Source: Cyclostephanos tholiformis | Taxonomy: Eukaryota; Bacillariophyta; Thalassiosirophyceae; Thalassiosirales; Thalassiosiraceae | Direction: 5' to 3' | DNA: 10,270 bases | NCBI GenBank assembly: GCA_036939975.1 | Contig: JALLPB010001325.1 | Span: 1 to 10,270 of the forward strand | Shown: positions 1-7,833 of the stretch, in pieces | Position numbering within the stretch: position 1 is the stretch's first letter | Layout of the letters: every line of letters starts with the position of its first letter | Program-made: the position numbers and the translations under genes | The notes under the pieces: model-generated | Seen by the model: the letters and a program-made list of their open reading frames with translations, nothing else | What the model was told of the DNA's origin: nothing | Databases searched by the model: none

Positions 1-1410
1 TGTGGCTGCAAATAAGCATACATTCCACTCTCCTCCCCTCTAGCCTCTCTCTCAAGATGTAGTTTCTTCGCCACCTCCTTTATCCGTTCTTCGCTGTCGA
101 AGTACTTGATGTCCAACTGTCGATGGATAAGCCCACCATTTGAACTGAGTTAGTTTTGCTCTTGCCAAGCATCTATTTCTGTTTCTTACACCAAGCTCAG
201 CTCATCAAAATTTCATGGCATATTGTACCAACCAATTGAATATGGGCATATTTTCACTTGATACCAGGTCTGGGCATTATTAGACTCTGGGGCTTGCTAC
301 CCCTTTGGTCCATTTGTGAAAATGCTCCATCATTCAGGATATGCTGTACAGCTTCCTATGTTGCAATCAGATCATGCTTGTCATCATCATCATCTGCCCA
401 CAAGACTCCTTGAGGCTAGTACCCTAAGACTGATGTCCATTATTGGTCATAATCAGTTGACAATAGGTCGTCTGAACCATGCATATGGTTTTTTGATATG
501 GATGCTCATTTGTTCACACCAACTGATGCTTCACCATTTGATACTTCTGAGACATGTGCCCTGCACCATCACCCACTTCTAGTCCAATGATGGATAAGGA
601 GTCATGGTCATAGGATGAATTGGTCACAAAATTCCAGATGCTTTCTAATCAAATTCTCTGATTCAATCTGCCTATCACTCCATTCATGTGGACCATGGGA
701 TTCATACAATATTCCCTGGGATAATAGCAAATGCGCATGATGATTTGCAGCCACTGATCCCTTTTCCTTAGTTATGCTCTGGCTATTTGACATGAACAAA
801 AGGTTCTGTCATGCCACCACAATTTTTTTTAGCATCGCTGATTACTGGAATGATGCTGATGCACCGGACATAGGTTCAATCTACACCCTGGCTTTATGCC
901 ATTTATGTCCACATTGATAGCCAACAGCTATAATGCTATTTGGTGAGGAGTGACAGATACCGGATTTTGGCCTCTCTTTGGATTGCGCTTGGTCCCTCAT
1001 GCTAGTTTGACTTGGATCCCTCGTCTTCTAATTTAGGGCAGCTTAAGAGTGCAGCTGTCCTCTTATCAGCCACTACATTCGGGACTCCCAGTCTTGTTAG
1101 ATGGACAGATGATTGATGCGGTTTTCTTCAATACAACCTGTGACGATTGCAGGACAGGGACAATGATAATTCGTCCTCAAGTTCATGCAATATACAAGTG
1201 GATATGCATATCACGTTGCCTGGGATGTATCCCAATAGACCGAGTAGGTCAACCTCATCATGTGGATTGAGATATCCATCCTCATCAACATTGTCTTTGT
1301 CATTGTCATGGCAGTCATCGATGATTTTGGGGAAGTTGTTGCCTTTGAGTTTGGTGCGGCAGGTACATCCGACTTGGGGCGGACCTCCCGCCTCTGCATC
1401 ATGATGACAA
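1..1410. other. 5' flank without recognisable gene
   Basis: No coding region can be supported here; the open frames are short, switch frame often and match no family I know. The first 125 bases are pyrimidine-rich and contain a perfect 5-bp hairpin (CTTCG, loop CTGT, CGAAG, at 89-102). This could be the 3' end of an eroded LTR, because the Copia gag lies downstream on the same strand, but no matching 3' LTR was seen after 6442 and no primer-binding site stands out. Weak coding-like stretches occur at about 280-360 (with D-S-G-A-C at 283-297) and 483-584 in a different frame. A CAT trinucleotide run lies near 380-392. Gag homology starts only at about 1500. Confidence 0.45.
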
Positions 1411-2063
1411 TTGGGACTTATCCCCTGTCGGATGGGGTCACGGCAGCGGGTATTTGTTTTGATCTATCACCAGTGCACTAGCCATCTCCAAAATGATATT
1501 GCTGCAACAGACACATCTCCCATGATTTGGGCAGCACAAGATCCTATTGCCCTCCTCAAGCTCATCCAAAGCCTGTGCTGTTCATATGATACACAAATGC
1601 AGAGCATGATGGCCACTATTGCCTCCCATAAATGGCTTTTCACTTATTACCAATGTGATGGTGCGGATAAACACAAATACTACCAGGAGTTCTGCTCGCA
1701 TGTCAAGACCCTGGAAACCTACAGGGGCATTGGCGCCATTGGTATTACTCCTACATTTCTAACAGCAAAACTTGCTGAGCTTGCACTGGCAGGGACCATC
1801 TCCAACACTACTACTCATACTGATGAAGAAGGCAAGTTGGCAATTCTCCAAGTCCACGATGAATTCTTTGGGTGCCTCGTGCTTAGTGGTGCATATAGGG
1901 ATCATTATGCTGCCCTCAAGTCTGACCTGAATAACCAATATGGTTTTGGGAAGGACCTCTATCCAAAGTCACCGGATCAGTGCTTCACATTGTTGAACCA
2001 TCATTCAGATGACACAGTCTATGCCCCTTGCCCACAGTACCAGAAGCCCAATGTGCCTGTGAT

Positions 2064-2067
2064 CAAA
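2064..2067. repeat. Target-site duplication CAAA (second copy 2412-2415)
   Basis: CAAA at 2064-2067 is repeated directly after the insert at 2412-2415. Allowing one mismatch, the pair extends to five bases (TCAAA against ACAAA). Removing the insert and one copy leaves gag reading V-I-K-E-E-E in the same frame, which supports these as the true borders. Confidence 0.65.
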
Positions 2068-2411
2068 TGAGCTAATATACCCGGACAGACGGAGATTCGG
2101 AGTGATACGTCTGGCCGTTGGAGATGGGGTGCGTCACGAGAAAGCATTCCAACCACGAGAAAGTTCTGCATTCTTTGCATGTAGACTTATTACTTGACAC
2201 GTATGTTAAAGCCAGATGGCACACTCTGGCGCGTGCCTGACACCCGGTTCCACCTGGCTGATCCGCCTTCACTTTCATGATAGACCCTGATAATATTTAT
2301 TAATAGACCATGAATAGCCATGGGCTCCCTCGGGAGTGACCATGGCGGCTACGGCCATTTGCCTACCCCCTTTCCGCGTCGGTTCCCTAGCCGTGCGGCA
2401 CTATTTTATCA
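2068..2411. mobile_element. 344-bp insertion in gag, probable solo LTR
   Basis: The insert begins TGAGCTAATATACCC and ends TTTTATCA, so it has the TG...CA (here TGA...TCA) ends typical of LTRs, and it is bounded by a 4-bp CAAA duplication. It is visibly richer in G+C and CpG than its surroundings and shows no Gag coding likeness. Inside are a strong hairpin (CCATGG at 2318-2323 pairing with 2340-2345, inner arm CTCC/GGAG at 2325-2328 and 2333-2336) and an AATAAA polyadenylation-like signal on the minus strand (2296-2301), which hints at minus orientation. A 68-codon minus frame (2072-2278) has no recognisable content. A MITE is the alternative, but the terminal inverted repeat within the insert is only about 3 bp. 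Insert plus duplication equals 348 bases, a multiple of three, yet the insert opens with an in-frame TGA. Confidence 0.65.
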
Positions 2412-2548
2412 CAAAGAAGAAGAACAAGCTCTTATTTTTGCTCAGGGGTCTGATGACAAAAAGGGCTCCTCCACCCAAGCACTGTGATGATGGGTCTAAG
2501 CATTCCTCAACAACCTCCCCTTCCTCCTGGCAAATCAGGATTATCAAG

Positions 2549-2590
2549 TGCAAAATTTGTGGAAAAGTTGGTCATATGTCCAGTGTCTCT
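2549..2590 (+). other. Gag CCHC zinc knuckle with last Cys lost
   Basis: Frame 2 reads C-K-I-C-G-K-V-G-H-M-S-S-V-S. The C-x2-C-x4-H spacing of a retroviral-type zinc knuckle (RNA binding by nucleocapsid) is perfect, but the fourth ligand at 2588-2590 is TCT (Ser) where TGT (Cys) is expected. This is most simply one inactivating base change. Confidence 0.75.
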
Positions 2591-2657
2591 CCGGATGCTA
2601 AACCCCCCGCACAGATTCATGCCATTGCAATGGCAGATAATGCTTCCAAGGCCAAAC

Positions 2658-3149
2658 AAGGACAGTTTCCTCATCCTAGTGCAAGTCCATGATGATCTCA
2701 TGGCCGTGTACACCTCTGCTGTCATCCTCACCCAAGGCTACACTCCTCCCTCTAAACGTGCAGCGGTCAACTTGGACCTGGTCCTACTCGACAGCCAGTC
2801 CACAGTGGATCTCTTCACAAACCCCAAACTTGTTCCGAACATTTGCCCAGACAGGAACCCAATTCAGGTTCATTGCAATAATTGCACTATGACAATGATG
2901 AAAGAAGCAGATTTTGGGGGTACCCCTGTATACTTCAATTCTGGTGGGATTGCCAACATCCTTTCCCTTTATTGCTTGGGCAAGAAAATTCAGAGTCACC
3001 TATGACAGTGCTGACTGTGGCAGTGTGTTCAAGGTCCATACTAGCCAGGGCCTGGTCAAGTTCAAGCCTACCCCGAAGGGACTAAATGCTCTGAACCTGC
3101 AACAAAACCTTGAGGCTGCATTTCTATTGGTGAATGACATGGAATTGTA
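2658..3149 (+). pseudogene. pol (PR): Copia aspartic protease region
   Basis: The protease would cut Gag-Pol into mature proteins. Frame 3 reads D-S-F-L-I-L-V-Q-V-H-D-D, then L-V-L-L-D-S-Q-S-T-V-D-L-F with the candidate catalytic Asp at 2790-2792, then A-D-F-G-G-T-P-V-Y-F-N-S. Standard retropepsins have D-S/T-G-A/S at the active site; here it is D-S-Q-S-T, which I believe is usual for this algal Copia group and so may not be a lesion. At 2985-2988 an extra A in AAAA moves the reading to frame 1 (F-R-V-T-Y-D-S-A-D), which continues as F-K-V-H-T-S-Q-G-L-V-K-F-K-P-T-P-K-G to a TAG at 3148-3150. A one-base deletion there leads into the frame 3 pre-integrase region. Confidence 0.75.
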
Positions 3150-4265
3150 GTTACCTTTGCATGTGCACCATCAGCTCACATCAAAACTGTCCATGCCAAT
3201 TATGATGGTTTCTCTTGCAAGCAAATCAAGGGTGCAACCACAGCGAATTGCCTCATGGGGATCATTGCTACTCCATCAGAAAGGGATTTCAAAGGGTTGG
3301 TATGTCATAATAAGCTCAAAGACTGCCCCATTACCACTGCCAACATCAAAAATGCTCACAAAATTTTTGGTCCAGATCTAGCCACCATTAAGGGAAAGCC
3401 CATGCGATAGAAGCCCACTCGTATAATTACGGATTCTATAGACATTCCACACAGAGTTGTTGATGCAAATCAATGGGTCACAATGGCAGCGGATATAATG
3501 TTTGTTAATTCAGTCCCATTTTTGGTTTTGGTGTCCAGAAATATAAATCTAATAATGATTGAACATGCCCCTCAATGGACTGTGACAAAGCTTGGCATAC
3601 TTCTTCAACACATTGTTCAAGTTTATGCTTGAGCAGGATTCACCGTGCAGACAGTCCTCATGGACAATGAGTTTGAAAAACTCCATGATCACATCCCCAT
3701 GCTAGCACTGAACATCTTGGCGGTGAATGATCATGTCGGTGATGTGGAATGCCGCATGAGGGTTATCAAGGAACACTCATGTGACATCCTGTGCATGCTA
3801 CCATATACCCGCATCCCACAGAATATGTTCATCCATCTCCTCCATTTCGTGGTCATGTGGCTTAACAATTTTCCAATGAAAGATGGAATTTCAACCAACT
3901 ACAGCCCCCACGAATTCATCCTTCACCATCAACTCTTGTTTAAGTCCCATTGCCGGGCACCTTTTGGAGCTTATTGTGAGACCCAATAGGATAATTCCCC
4001 TACAAATTCCATGAAATCGCGAGCCCTTCCGACGATCTGCCTCGGCCCAACTGGCAATTTCCAAGGATCTTACAACTTTCTTAACCTGGTTAGTGGCCTT
4101 GTTATCAAACATCGCTCCTTTGATGAACTTCCGGCCCCACAATCGGTCATCAACCGGGTTACTGCTCTGACTGCCACCTCCGACGTATTGACTGACCTCG
4201 TTTTTGCCAATCTCAACTGTGTTCCTTTTACTTGGGCCAGTTTTAACAATGATACGACCGGCACC
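3150..4265 (+). pseudogene. pol (IN): Copia GAG-pre-integrase and integrase region
   Basis: Integrase would insert the cDNA into the host chromosome. Frame 3 starts with a pre-integrase/zinc-binding segment (T-P-S-E-R-D-F-K-G-L-V, D-C-P-I-T-T-A-N-I, K-I-F-G-P-D-L). The catalytic core keeps its acidic triad: Asp 3492-3494 in A-A-D-I-M-F-V-N, Asp 3663-3665 in L-M-D-N-E-F, and Glu 3747-3749 in V-G-D-V-E-C-R-M-R-V-I-K-E. The spacings are 57 and 28 codons, the second shorter than the usual 35. In-frame stops are TAG 3408 (between M-R and K-P-T-R), TGA 3630 (between V-Y-A and A-G-F-T-V) and TAG 3987. Past the last stop the same frame continues with M-K-S-R-A-L-P-T-I-C-L-G-P-T-G to about 4265, the C-terminal part of integrase. 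Confidence 0.85.
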
Positions 4266-4750
4266 CGCAGATTGCCCCTTACCCCAACATCCCTGCTGAG
4301 ATGCCAGGGGTGATGATTTGACATCACAATTATGGCACATTACCATCACCTGCTTCCATGGATCATACTATGGACCCTGATTGGAAGGATCTGGCAGATG
4401 CGGCAGCGTTTAATGCAGATTTGGACAGTGCTGAGGTTCTCCCCCCCCCCCCCGAACATTATTGATATTGATGACGATGATATCCTTCAGGTTCCTCTAC
4501 CACAATCTACATCACCATTCAGTCCAGTGTTACCAAAAATGAAGCCACCGCCTCCTCCAGCTCTGGCTCTCACCCCTCCACCATAACGATACCCCTCACG
4601 TGATTGTAGCCCTCCCTCACACCTCCAGGATTATGTTTTTATGACAGTGGCCGATGAGGCCAAGCTCCCGCACGACCACCCTTATCAGGCTGCTGATAGT
4701 TTGACGGTGGATCTAGCCATCCGTGATGAGCATATGATGACCCACACATC
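4266..4750 (+). pseudogene. pol (linker): Integrase-RT linker of the Copia polyprotein
   Basis: This is the variable, proline- and acid-rich stretch between integrase and RT in Copia polyproteins. Frame 2 reads Y-P-N-I-P-A-E-M-P-G-V, stop TGA at 4319, then N-Y-G-T-L-P-S-P-A-S-M-D and D-P-D-W-K-D-L-A-D-A-A-A-F. A run of 13 C (4441-4453) changes the reading to frame 3: P-N-I-I-D-I-D-D-D-D, a proline-rich piece, stop TAA at 4584, then R-Y-P-S-R-D, Y-V-F-M-T-V-A-D-E-A-K-L and V-D-L-A-I-R-D-E-H-M-M. It returns to frame 2 near 4751 as the RT domain begins. The assignment depends on position and on the tight match of frames on either side of each lesion. Confidence 0.65.
4441..4453 (+). repeat. Poly-C mononucleotide run (C13)
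   Basis: Thirteen consecutive C bases in the proline-rich linker. Coding likeness is in frame 2 before the run and frame 3 after it, so a slippage gain of C probably caused this frameshift. Runs like this are also prone to sequencing error. Confidence 0.9.
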
Positions 4751-5714
4751 TGGCATTATGTTATGACTCACACTGCCAACTCCCTATACTGTGCTGAAAG
4801 TATTAAACCTAAAAAATAGCAATATGGCCTTAAGGCGGGCCTTAAAGAAGTTGCTATGAGGGGCAAAGGGGCCATATCAAAGGAACTTACACAGTTCCAT
4901 ACTCTCAAGTGCTTCCAGCCCAAAGACCCATCTACCCTCTCCCCTGATGATCGTTGCAATGCCCTCACATCCCTCATGTTTCTGACTGAAAAGCGCACCG
5001 GAGAAGTCAAGGCTTGTGCCTGTGCCCCAACGTACCCACATTTCCAAAGAGGAGGCCACTGCCCCCACTGTCACCTCAGAGTCCATCTTCATCCAGAGCA
5101 CAATCTTTGTGCATGAAAAATGGGACGTTGTCACTTGCAACATTCCAGGTGCGTTTCTTCAAGCTGACGACCCAGACTATGTCCTCATAAGACTGGATGG
5201 CATTCTTGCAGAACTTATGGTACAAGTTGCCCCATCAATCTACTGCAAATATGTCACTACCAACAAGAACAGCAAACCGATTCTCTATGTCCAACTGGTG
5301 AAAGCGGCCTATGGAATGATGAAGAGTGCTCTTTTATTTTATCACAAACAGGTCACGGACCTTACCTTGCTTGGCTACATGATCAATCCATACAATCCCT
5401 GTGTTGCAAACAAAATCATTAATGGCAAACAAATGACAATATGCTGGCATGTGGATGATCTGTTCTTGGGCCATGAAGACTCTTGTGTTGTGACTGAGTT
5501 CCTCTCCTGGCTTGCTTCTTGCTATGACACTGCCAATAAAAAGTTAAATGTCATGCATGGTTGATGTCATGATTATCTTGGTATGATGGTTAATTTTTCC
5601 ACCCAAGGTTTGGTTGCATTCGACATAATTCCCTACATCAACAAAATCATGGCTGCATTTTCCGAGCAGATTATGGGGGCGACCTCTCCCCCCATGGCAG
5701 ATTGCCTTTTCTAA
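4751..5714 (+). pseudogene. pol (RT): Copia reverse transcriptase (RVT_2) pseudogene
   Basis: RT would copy the element's RNA into cDNA. Frame 2 opens with H-Y-V-M-T-H, then C-A-E-S-I-K-P-K-K, stop TAG at 4817, Q-Y-G-L-K-A-G-L-K, and S-L-M-F-L-T-E-K-R-T-G-E-V-K-A. Near 5016 the reading moves to frame 3: Q-R-T-H-I-S-K-E-E-A-T-A-P-T-V, I-P-G-A-F-L-Q-A-D-D-P-D-Y-V, Y-G-M-M-K-S-A-L-L-F-Y, and the active-site box W-H-V-D-D-L with V-D-D at 5451-5459. The first catalytic Asp, expected in D-I-P-G-A-F, is AAC (Asn) at 5139-5141, so this RT could not polymerise even without its other breaks. TGA at 5562 lies between N-V-M-H-G and H-D-Y-L-G-M, and TAA at 5712 follows A-D-C-L-F. Confidence 0.9.
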
Positions 5715-6442
5715 GTTCAACCCTTGAATGAAGCCAAATTACTTTCTGAAGAACAGGCACTTGCATTTCATCACATGACTGCCCAACTCCTCTTCCTCTC
5801 TCATTTTACCGTGACATTCAAACCACCATAGCATTCCTCACAACCCATGTCAAGCATCTGGATGAAGACGATAAGGGTAAACTCAAACAAGTCCTCAAAT
5901 ACCTGCAGACAACAAGTCCTCTTCATCTCACTCTTTTTGCTGATTCTCTCACCAACCTTTGTTGGTATGTTGATGCCTCAGACCTCACTCACGATGACTG
6001 CAAAGGCCATACCGGGTCCATCCTCACCTTTGGAAAAGAAGCTACAATCAGCTCCTCTAACAAACAGAAACTCTCATCCAAAAGCTTCACCAAAAGCAAA
6101 CTCATTGGACTTTATGACAAAGTTGGTGACATCCTATGGACAAGAAATTTCCTTGAGGCTCAAGGCTAGACAATCACCACAAATATCAACTTTCAAGATA
6201 ACATGAGCACTTTATCCTTGGCAAAAAATGGTCATATTTCAAGTTCCAAATGCACCAATCATATCAAGGCAAAATATTTCTTCATTCGCCATTATCACAA
6301 TTTAGGTGAGCTTGAATTACAATATTGCCCCACCGAGCTCATGTGGTCAGATGTCCTCACAAAACCATTACAGGGTCCCACGTCTCAACAGATGTGTGCA
6401 TTCCTCATGAACTGCCCTGTTGATTATTCCCGCCGCATATAG
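5715..6442 (+). pseudogene. pol (RH): Copia connection and RNase H region
   Basis: RNase H would remove the RNA strand during cDNA synthesis. Frame 3 continues through L-L-S-E-E-Q-A-L-A-F-H-H-M-T-A-Q, then near 5805 shifts to frame 2: R-D-I-Q-T-T-I-A-F-L-T-T-H-V, V-L-K-Y-L-Q, C-W-Y-V-D-A-S-D (first catalytic Asp at 5972-5974). The usual S-S-T-E-x-E reads S-F-T-K-S-K, so the catalytic Glu at 6092-6094 is Lys. The third acid in F-Q-D-N-M-S-T-L (6197-6199) is kept. TAG at 6167 interrupts E-A-Q-G and T-I-T-T-N. The C-terminal tail is conserved in style: H-I-K-A-K-Y-F-F-I-R-H, Y-C-P-T-E-L-M-W-S-D-V-L-T-K-P-L-Q-G-P, ending R-R-I-stop at 6440-6442. Confidence 0.88.
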
Positions 6443-6470
6443 AAAATTTACATATATGCATATAGAAAAT
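6435..6470. repeat. 13-bp direct repeat at the end of pol
   Basis: GCATATAGAAAAT occurs at 6435-6447 and again at 6458-6470, spaced 23 bp start to start. The first copy contains the pol stop codon. A shorter copy (CATATAGAA) follows at about 6533. It may be local duplication in AT-rich sequence. Confidence 0.7.
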
Positions 6471-6639
6471 GGTCATTTTTATGCATATCTGCATGAGCAG
6501 GCAAAAAAAACACCAATTTACATAGCATATACTCATATAGAATACAACACCTTTGCAGTTGAAGGGAAAAAACTTTCACAACCATCCTAATCGCATATGT
6601 GTATTGTTTAGTCTGGACAACAGAAATCAAGGTTCTAAC
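6443..6639. other. AT-rich spacer after pol, no gene
   Basis: This is where a 3' LTR would be expected. The sequence is AT-rich with CATATG-type palindromes (about 6450-6490, 6520-6540, 6590) and no recognisable LTR start or counterpart in the 5' flank. The only open frame (minus, 6448-6681) has no family resemblance and runs into the repeat array. Confidence 0.45.
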
Positions 6640-7145
6640 TACAAACTCATCAGTTACTAACTTGATTTTTTGATACTTCACTCAGAAAGTGTTCTCATAT
6701 CATGAATTAATTCCTACATAAGAAGGAAATATTTATATGAAGTTAGTTAGTAACTCTATATCTCTGAGATACTAACTGTATTTTTAACATAGAATGACTT
6801 TCTTCATTTCTCGAATCTAATATTAATTCCTCCACGAATTATTTTTAATATTAATAGAGTTACTAATTTGATGTTTTTGAGTTACTAACTGTATTTTTAA
6901 CATCCAACCACTATTTTGTTTTCTCGTATCATATATTGATTCCCTCTTAATGAAGAAATATTAGTACGAATATGGTAAGTACTTTCAACTTTTGTTGTTA
7001 CTAGCAGCATTTTTTTAAAAATGATATTCTGAAGGGATTTATACAACGTACCACATCCTATGCCAATTTTATTATTATATCAATCTAGCTAGTATCTTGT
7101 AAATGTGAAGTTGTTAGTAACTATATTTTTTACATATAAGTTAGC
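6640..7145. repeat. Degenerate tandem repeat array, unit about 115 bp
   Basis: A motif like TTACTAACTGTATTTTTAAC recurs at regular spacing, with anchors near 6655, 6770, 6883, 6999 and 7116, giving steps of about 115, 113, 116 and 117 bp. The copies at 6770-6790 and 6883-6903 share 21 identical bases. Each unit continues with a TTCTC- or CTCCAAAG-containing stretch and then an ATTCCTA-like stretch, with many substitutions. The array is AT-rich and codes for nothing I can see. It may be a minisatellite or a tandem piece of a non-autonomous element. Confidence 0.7.
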
Positions 7146-7379
7146 ATGATCTCCAAAGTACCTAATGTTGGAGCTCTGCCCAAAGGCTATGTACGTAATG
7201 TACCCTTACCTAGAGTTCCCAGGACACAGAGAGCAAGCTCCCATCAGGCTACTACTATGATACCTGATTACTACGAAGCTCCATACTTAATTCCTATGTA
7301 TGATACTCCCCGTTGCCTAGTCGAGAGTGCAGCATATGCATTCTCACCTGCATGGCACAATTATGCCATTAATACTTAG
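7146..7379 (+). pseudogene. GC-richer coding-like fragment, unidentified
   Basis: The 77-codon frame contains G-Y-V-R-N-V-P-L-P-R-V-P-R-T, I-P-D-Y-Y-E-A-P-Y-L-I-P and S-A-A-Y-A-F-S-P-A-W-H-N-Y-A. Its first seven codons belong to the neighbouring repeat unit (CTCCAAAGTA...AATGTTG), so the start at 7146 is not a real gene start; the distinct part is about 7170-7376. Base composition is clearly less AT-rich than on both sides. The proline- and arginine-rich style followed by P-A-W-H-N-Y-A-I-N recalls linker regions of LTR-retroelement polyproteins, but I cannot assign a family. The same frame stays partly open after TAG stops at 7377 and 7389 (to about 7508). It is probably a piece of another element inserted into the array. 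Confidence 0.35.
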
Positions 7380-7833
7380 AAAAAACTTTAGTATAAGCTT
7401 AATGGCAATACCATTGCTGTTTCTACACTCTCAACACCTAATATTGTCTCCTCTGTTAAAGAATATTTTTTTACAAATAGAGTTAGCAGCATCAATTATT
7501 ACAGTTACTAAAAATAATTTTGATGTACAATCAAAATTGATCTCCAAAGTATATTGTACTAGTTCCAATGTTGTTGATTTCATTTTTATCAATACATTTA
7601 TGAGGTCCCCATCATGTTATGCTCTCAAGTATTTCATACAAGATCCTATGTTGTTTGTAAGATTTTTATCAACATAGTGGGTAACTGCAATCATGATAGT
7701 TGGCATCTCTATTTTTTGCATAGAAACAACTTTGTTCTCCAAAGTATATCATACTAAATCCAAGCTAAAAATGTCAATTTTTTCCATCAAGTTAGTGGCA
7801 TGACCTATCCAAGTTTCTGACTACACCTTTTGA
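7380..7833. other. AT-rich region with scattered copies of the repeat unit
   Basis: Segments at about 7500-7575 and 7690-7775 resemble the upstream 115-bp unit: GTTACTAAAA..., CTCCAAAGTATATTGTACTAGTTCC and TTCTCCAAAGTATATCATACTAAATCC. Spacing is no longer regular (about 196 bp), so the array is rearranged here. The 116-codon plus frame covering most of this stretch runs through the repeat and shows no family likeness. Confidence 0.45.

Larger units (their letters stand above)
1411..2657 (+). pseudogene. gag: Copia gag (capsid-like) pseudogene, interrupted by an insertion
   Basis: Gag would form the virus-like particle that packages the element's RNA. Frame 1 is open from 1411 to 2070; recognisable Gag begins at about 1500, with D-P-I-A-L-L-K-L-I-Q at 1540, followed by K-H-K-Y-Y-Q-E-F, L-E-T-Y-R-G-I-G-A-I-G and N-N-Q-Y-G-F-G-K-D-L. 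The true start codon is not clear. At 2068 the frame meets TGA because a 344-bp element has inserted. Skipping the insert plus one CAAA copy, the same frame resumes at 2416 as E-E-E-Q-A-L-I-F-A-Q-G-S-D-D-K-K-G. It then shifts to frame 2 between about 2482 and 2548 to reach the zinc knuckle, and an extra A in the run at 2654-2656 moves it to the protease frame. I recognise it by general likeness to diatom Copia Gag; no search was run. Confidence 0.82.
1411..6442 (+). mobile_element. Decayed Ty1/Copia-type LTR retrotransposon (gag-pol)
   Basis: Gag, CCHC knuckle, aspartic protease, integrase, reverse transcriptase and RNase H follow one another on the plus strand. Integrase before RT defines the Copia order rather than the Gypsy order. 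The polyprotein is broken by in-frame stops at 3408, 3630, 3987, 4319, 4584, 4817, 5562, 5712 and 6167. Frame changes fall near 2482-2548, 2654, 2985, 3148, 4270, 4441-4453, 4751, 5016 and 5805. Several motifs resemble algal Copia lineages (L-L-D-S-Q-S-T-V-D, H-V-G-D-V-E, Y-G-M-M-K-S-A-L). No pair of LTRs was found by eye, so the true ends are unknown. All of pol is present in order, so this is a nearly full-length dead copy rather than a short fragment. A 344-bp element sits inside gag. Confidence 0.9.

Noticed and set aside
280..300. D-S-G-A-C as a retroviral protease active site in the 5' flank
   Set aside because: Only five residues match, with no other protease motif around it and a stop shortly upstream. 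The real protease is at 2790.
360..395. CAT-rich stretch as a microsatellite of interest
   Set aside because: Only about four units, common in random sequence of this composition.
1049..1270. Cys-rich zinc-finger-like frame (C-D-D-C ... C-I-S-R-C-L-G-C)
   Set aside because: Spacing fits no known finger, overlapping frames of similar length exist, and no neighbouring coding likeness supports it.
2072..2278. 68-codon minus-strand frame in the insert
   Set aside because: No family resemblance, and it is short enough to be chance in GC-richer DNA.
2059..2411. Longer terminal inverted repeat (TGTGATcAAATgAG against TGTGATaAAATAGT) suggesting a MITE
   Set aside because: The left arm lies mostly in gag coding sequence that continues in frame across the insert, so most of the match is outside the inserted element.
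3891..4349. 152-codon minus-strand open frame
   Set aside because: It is antisense to the integrase C-terminus and linker, whose plus-strand reading is clearly recognisable.
3408..6169. Recoded stop codons (alternative genetic code) or programmed frameshifting
   Set aside because: All three stop codons interrupt the reading frame, and indels in both directions and lost catalytic residues occur as well. Plain decay explains everything.
1..6900. A matched LTR pair flanking the Copia element
   Set aside because: No convincing long repeat between 1-1410 and 6443-6900 was found by eye; a computed self-alignment would be decisive.
7327..7677. 116-codon plus-strand frame
   Set aside because: It runs out of the coding-like island in another frame and then through AT-rich repeat copies, with hydrophobic low-complexity content and no family motif.
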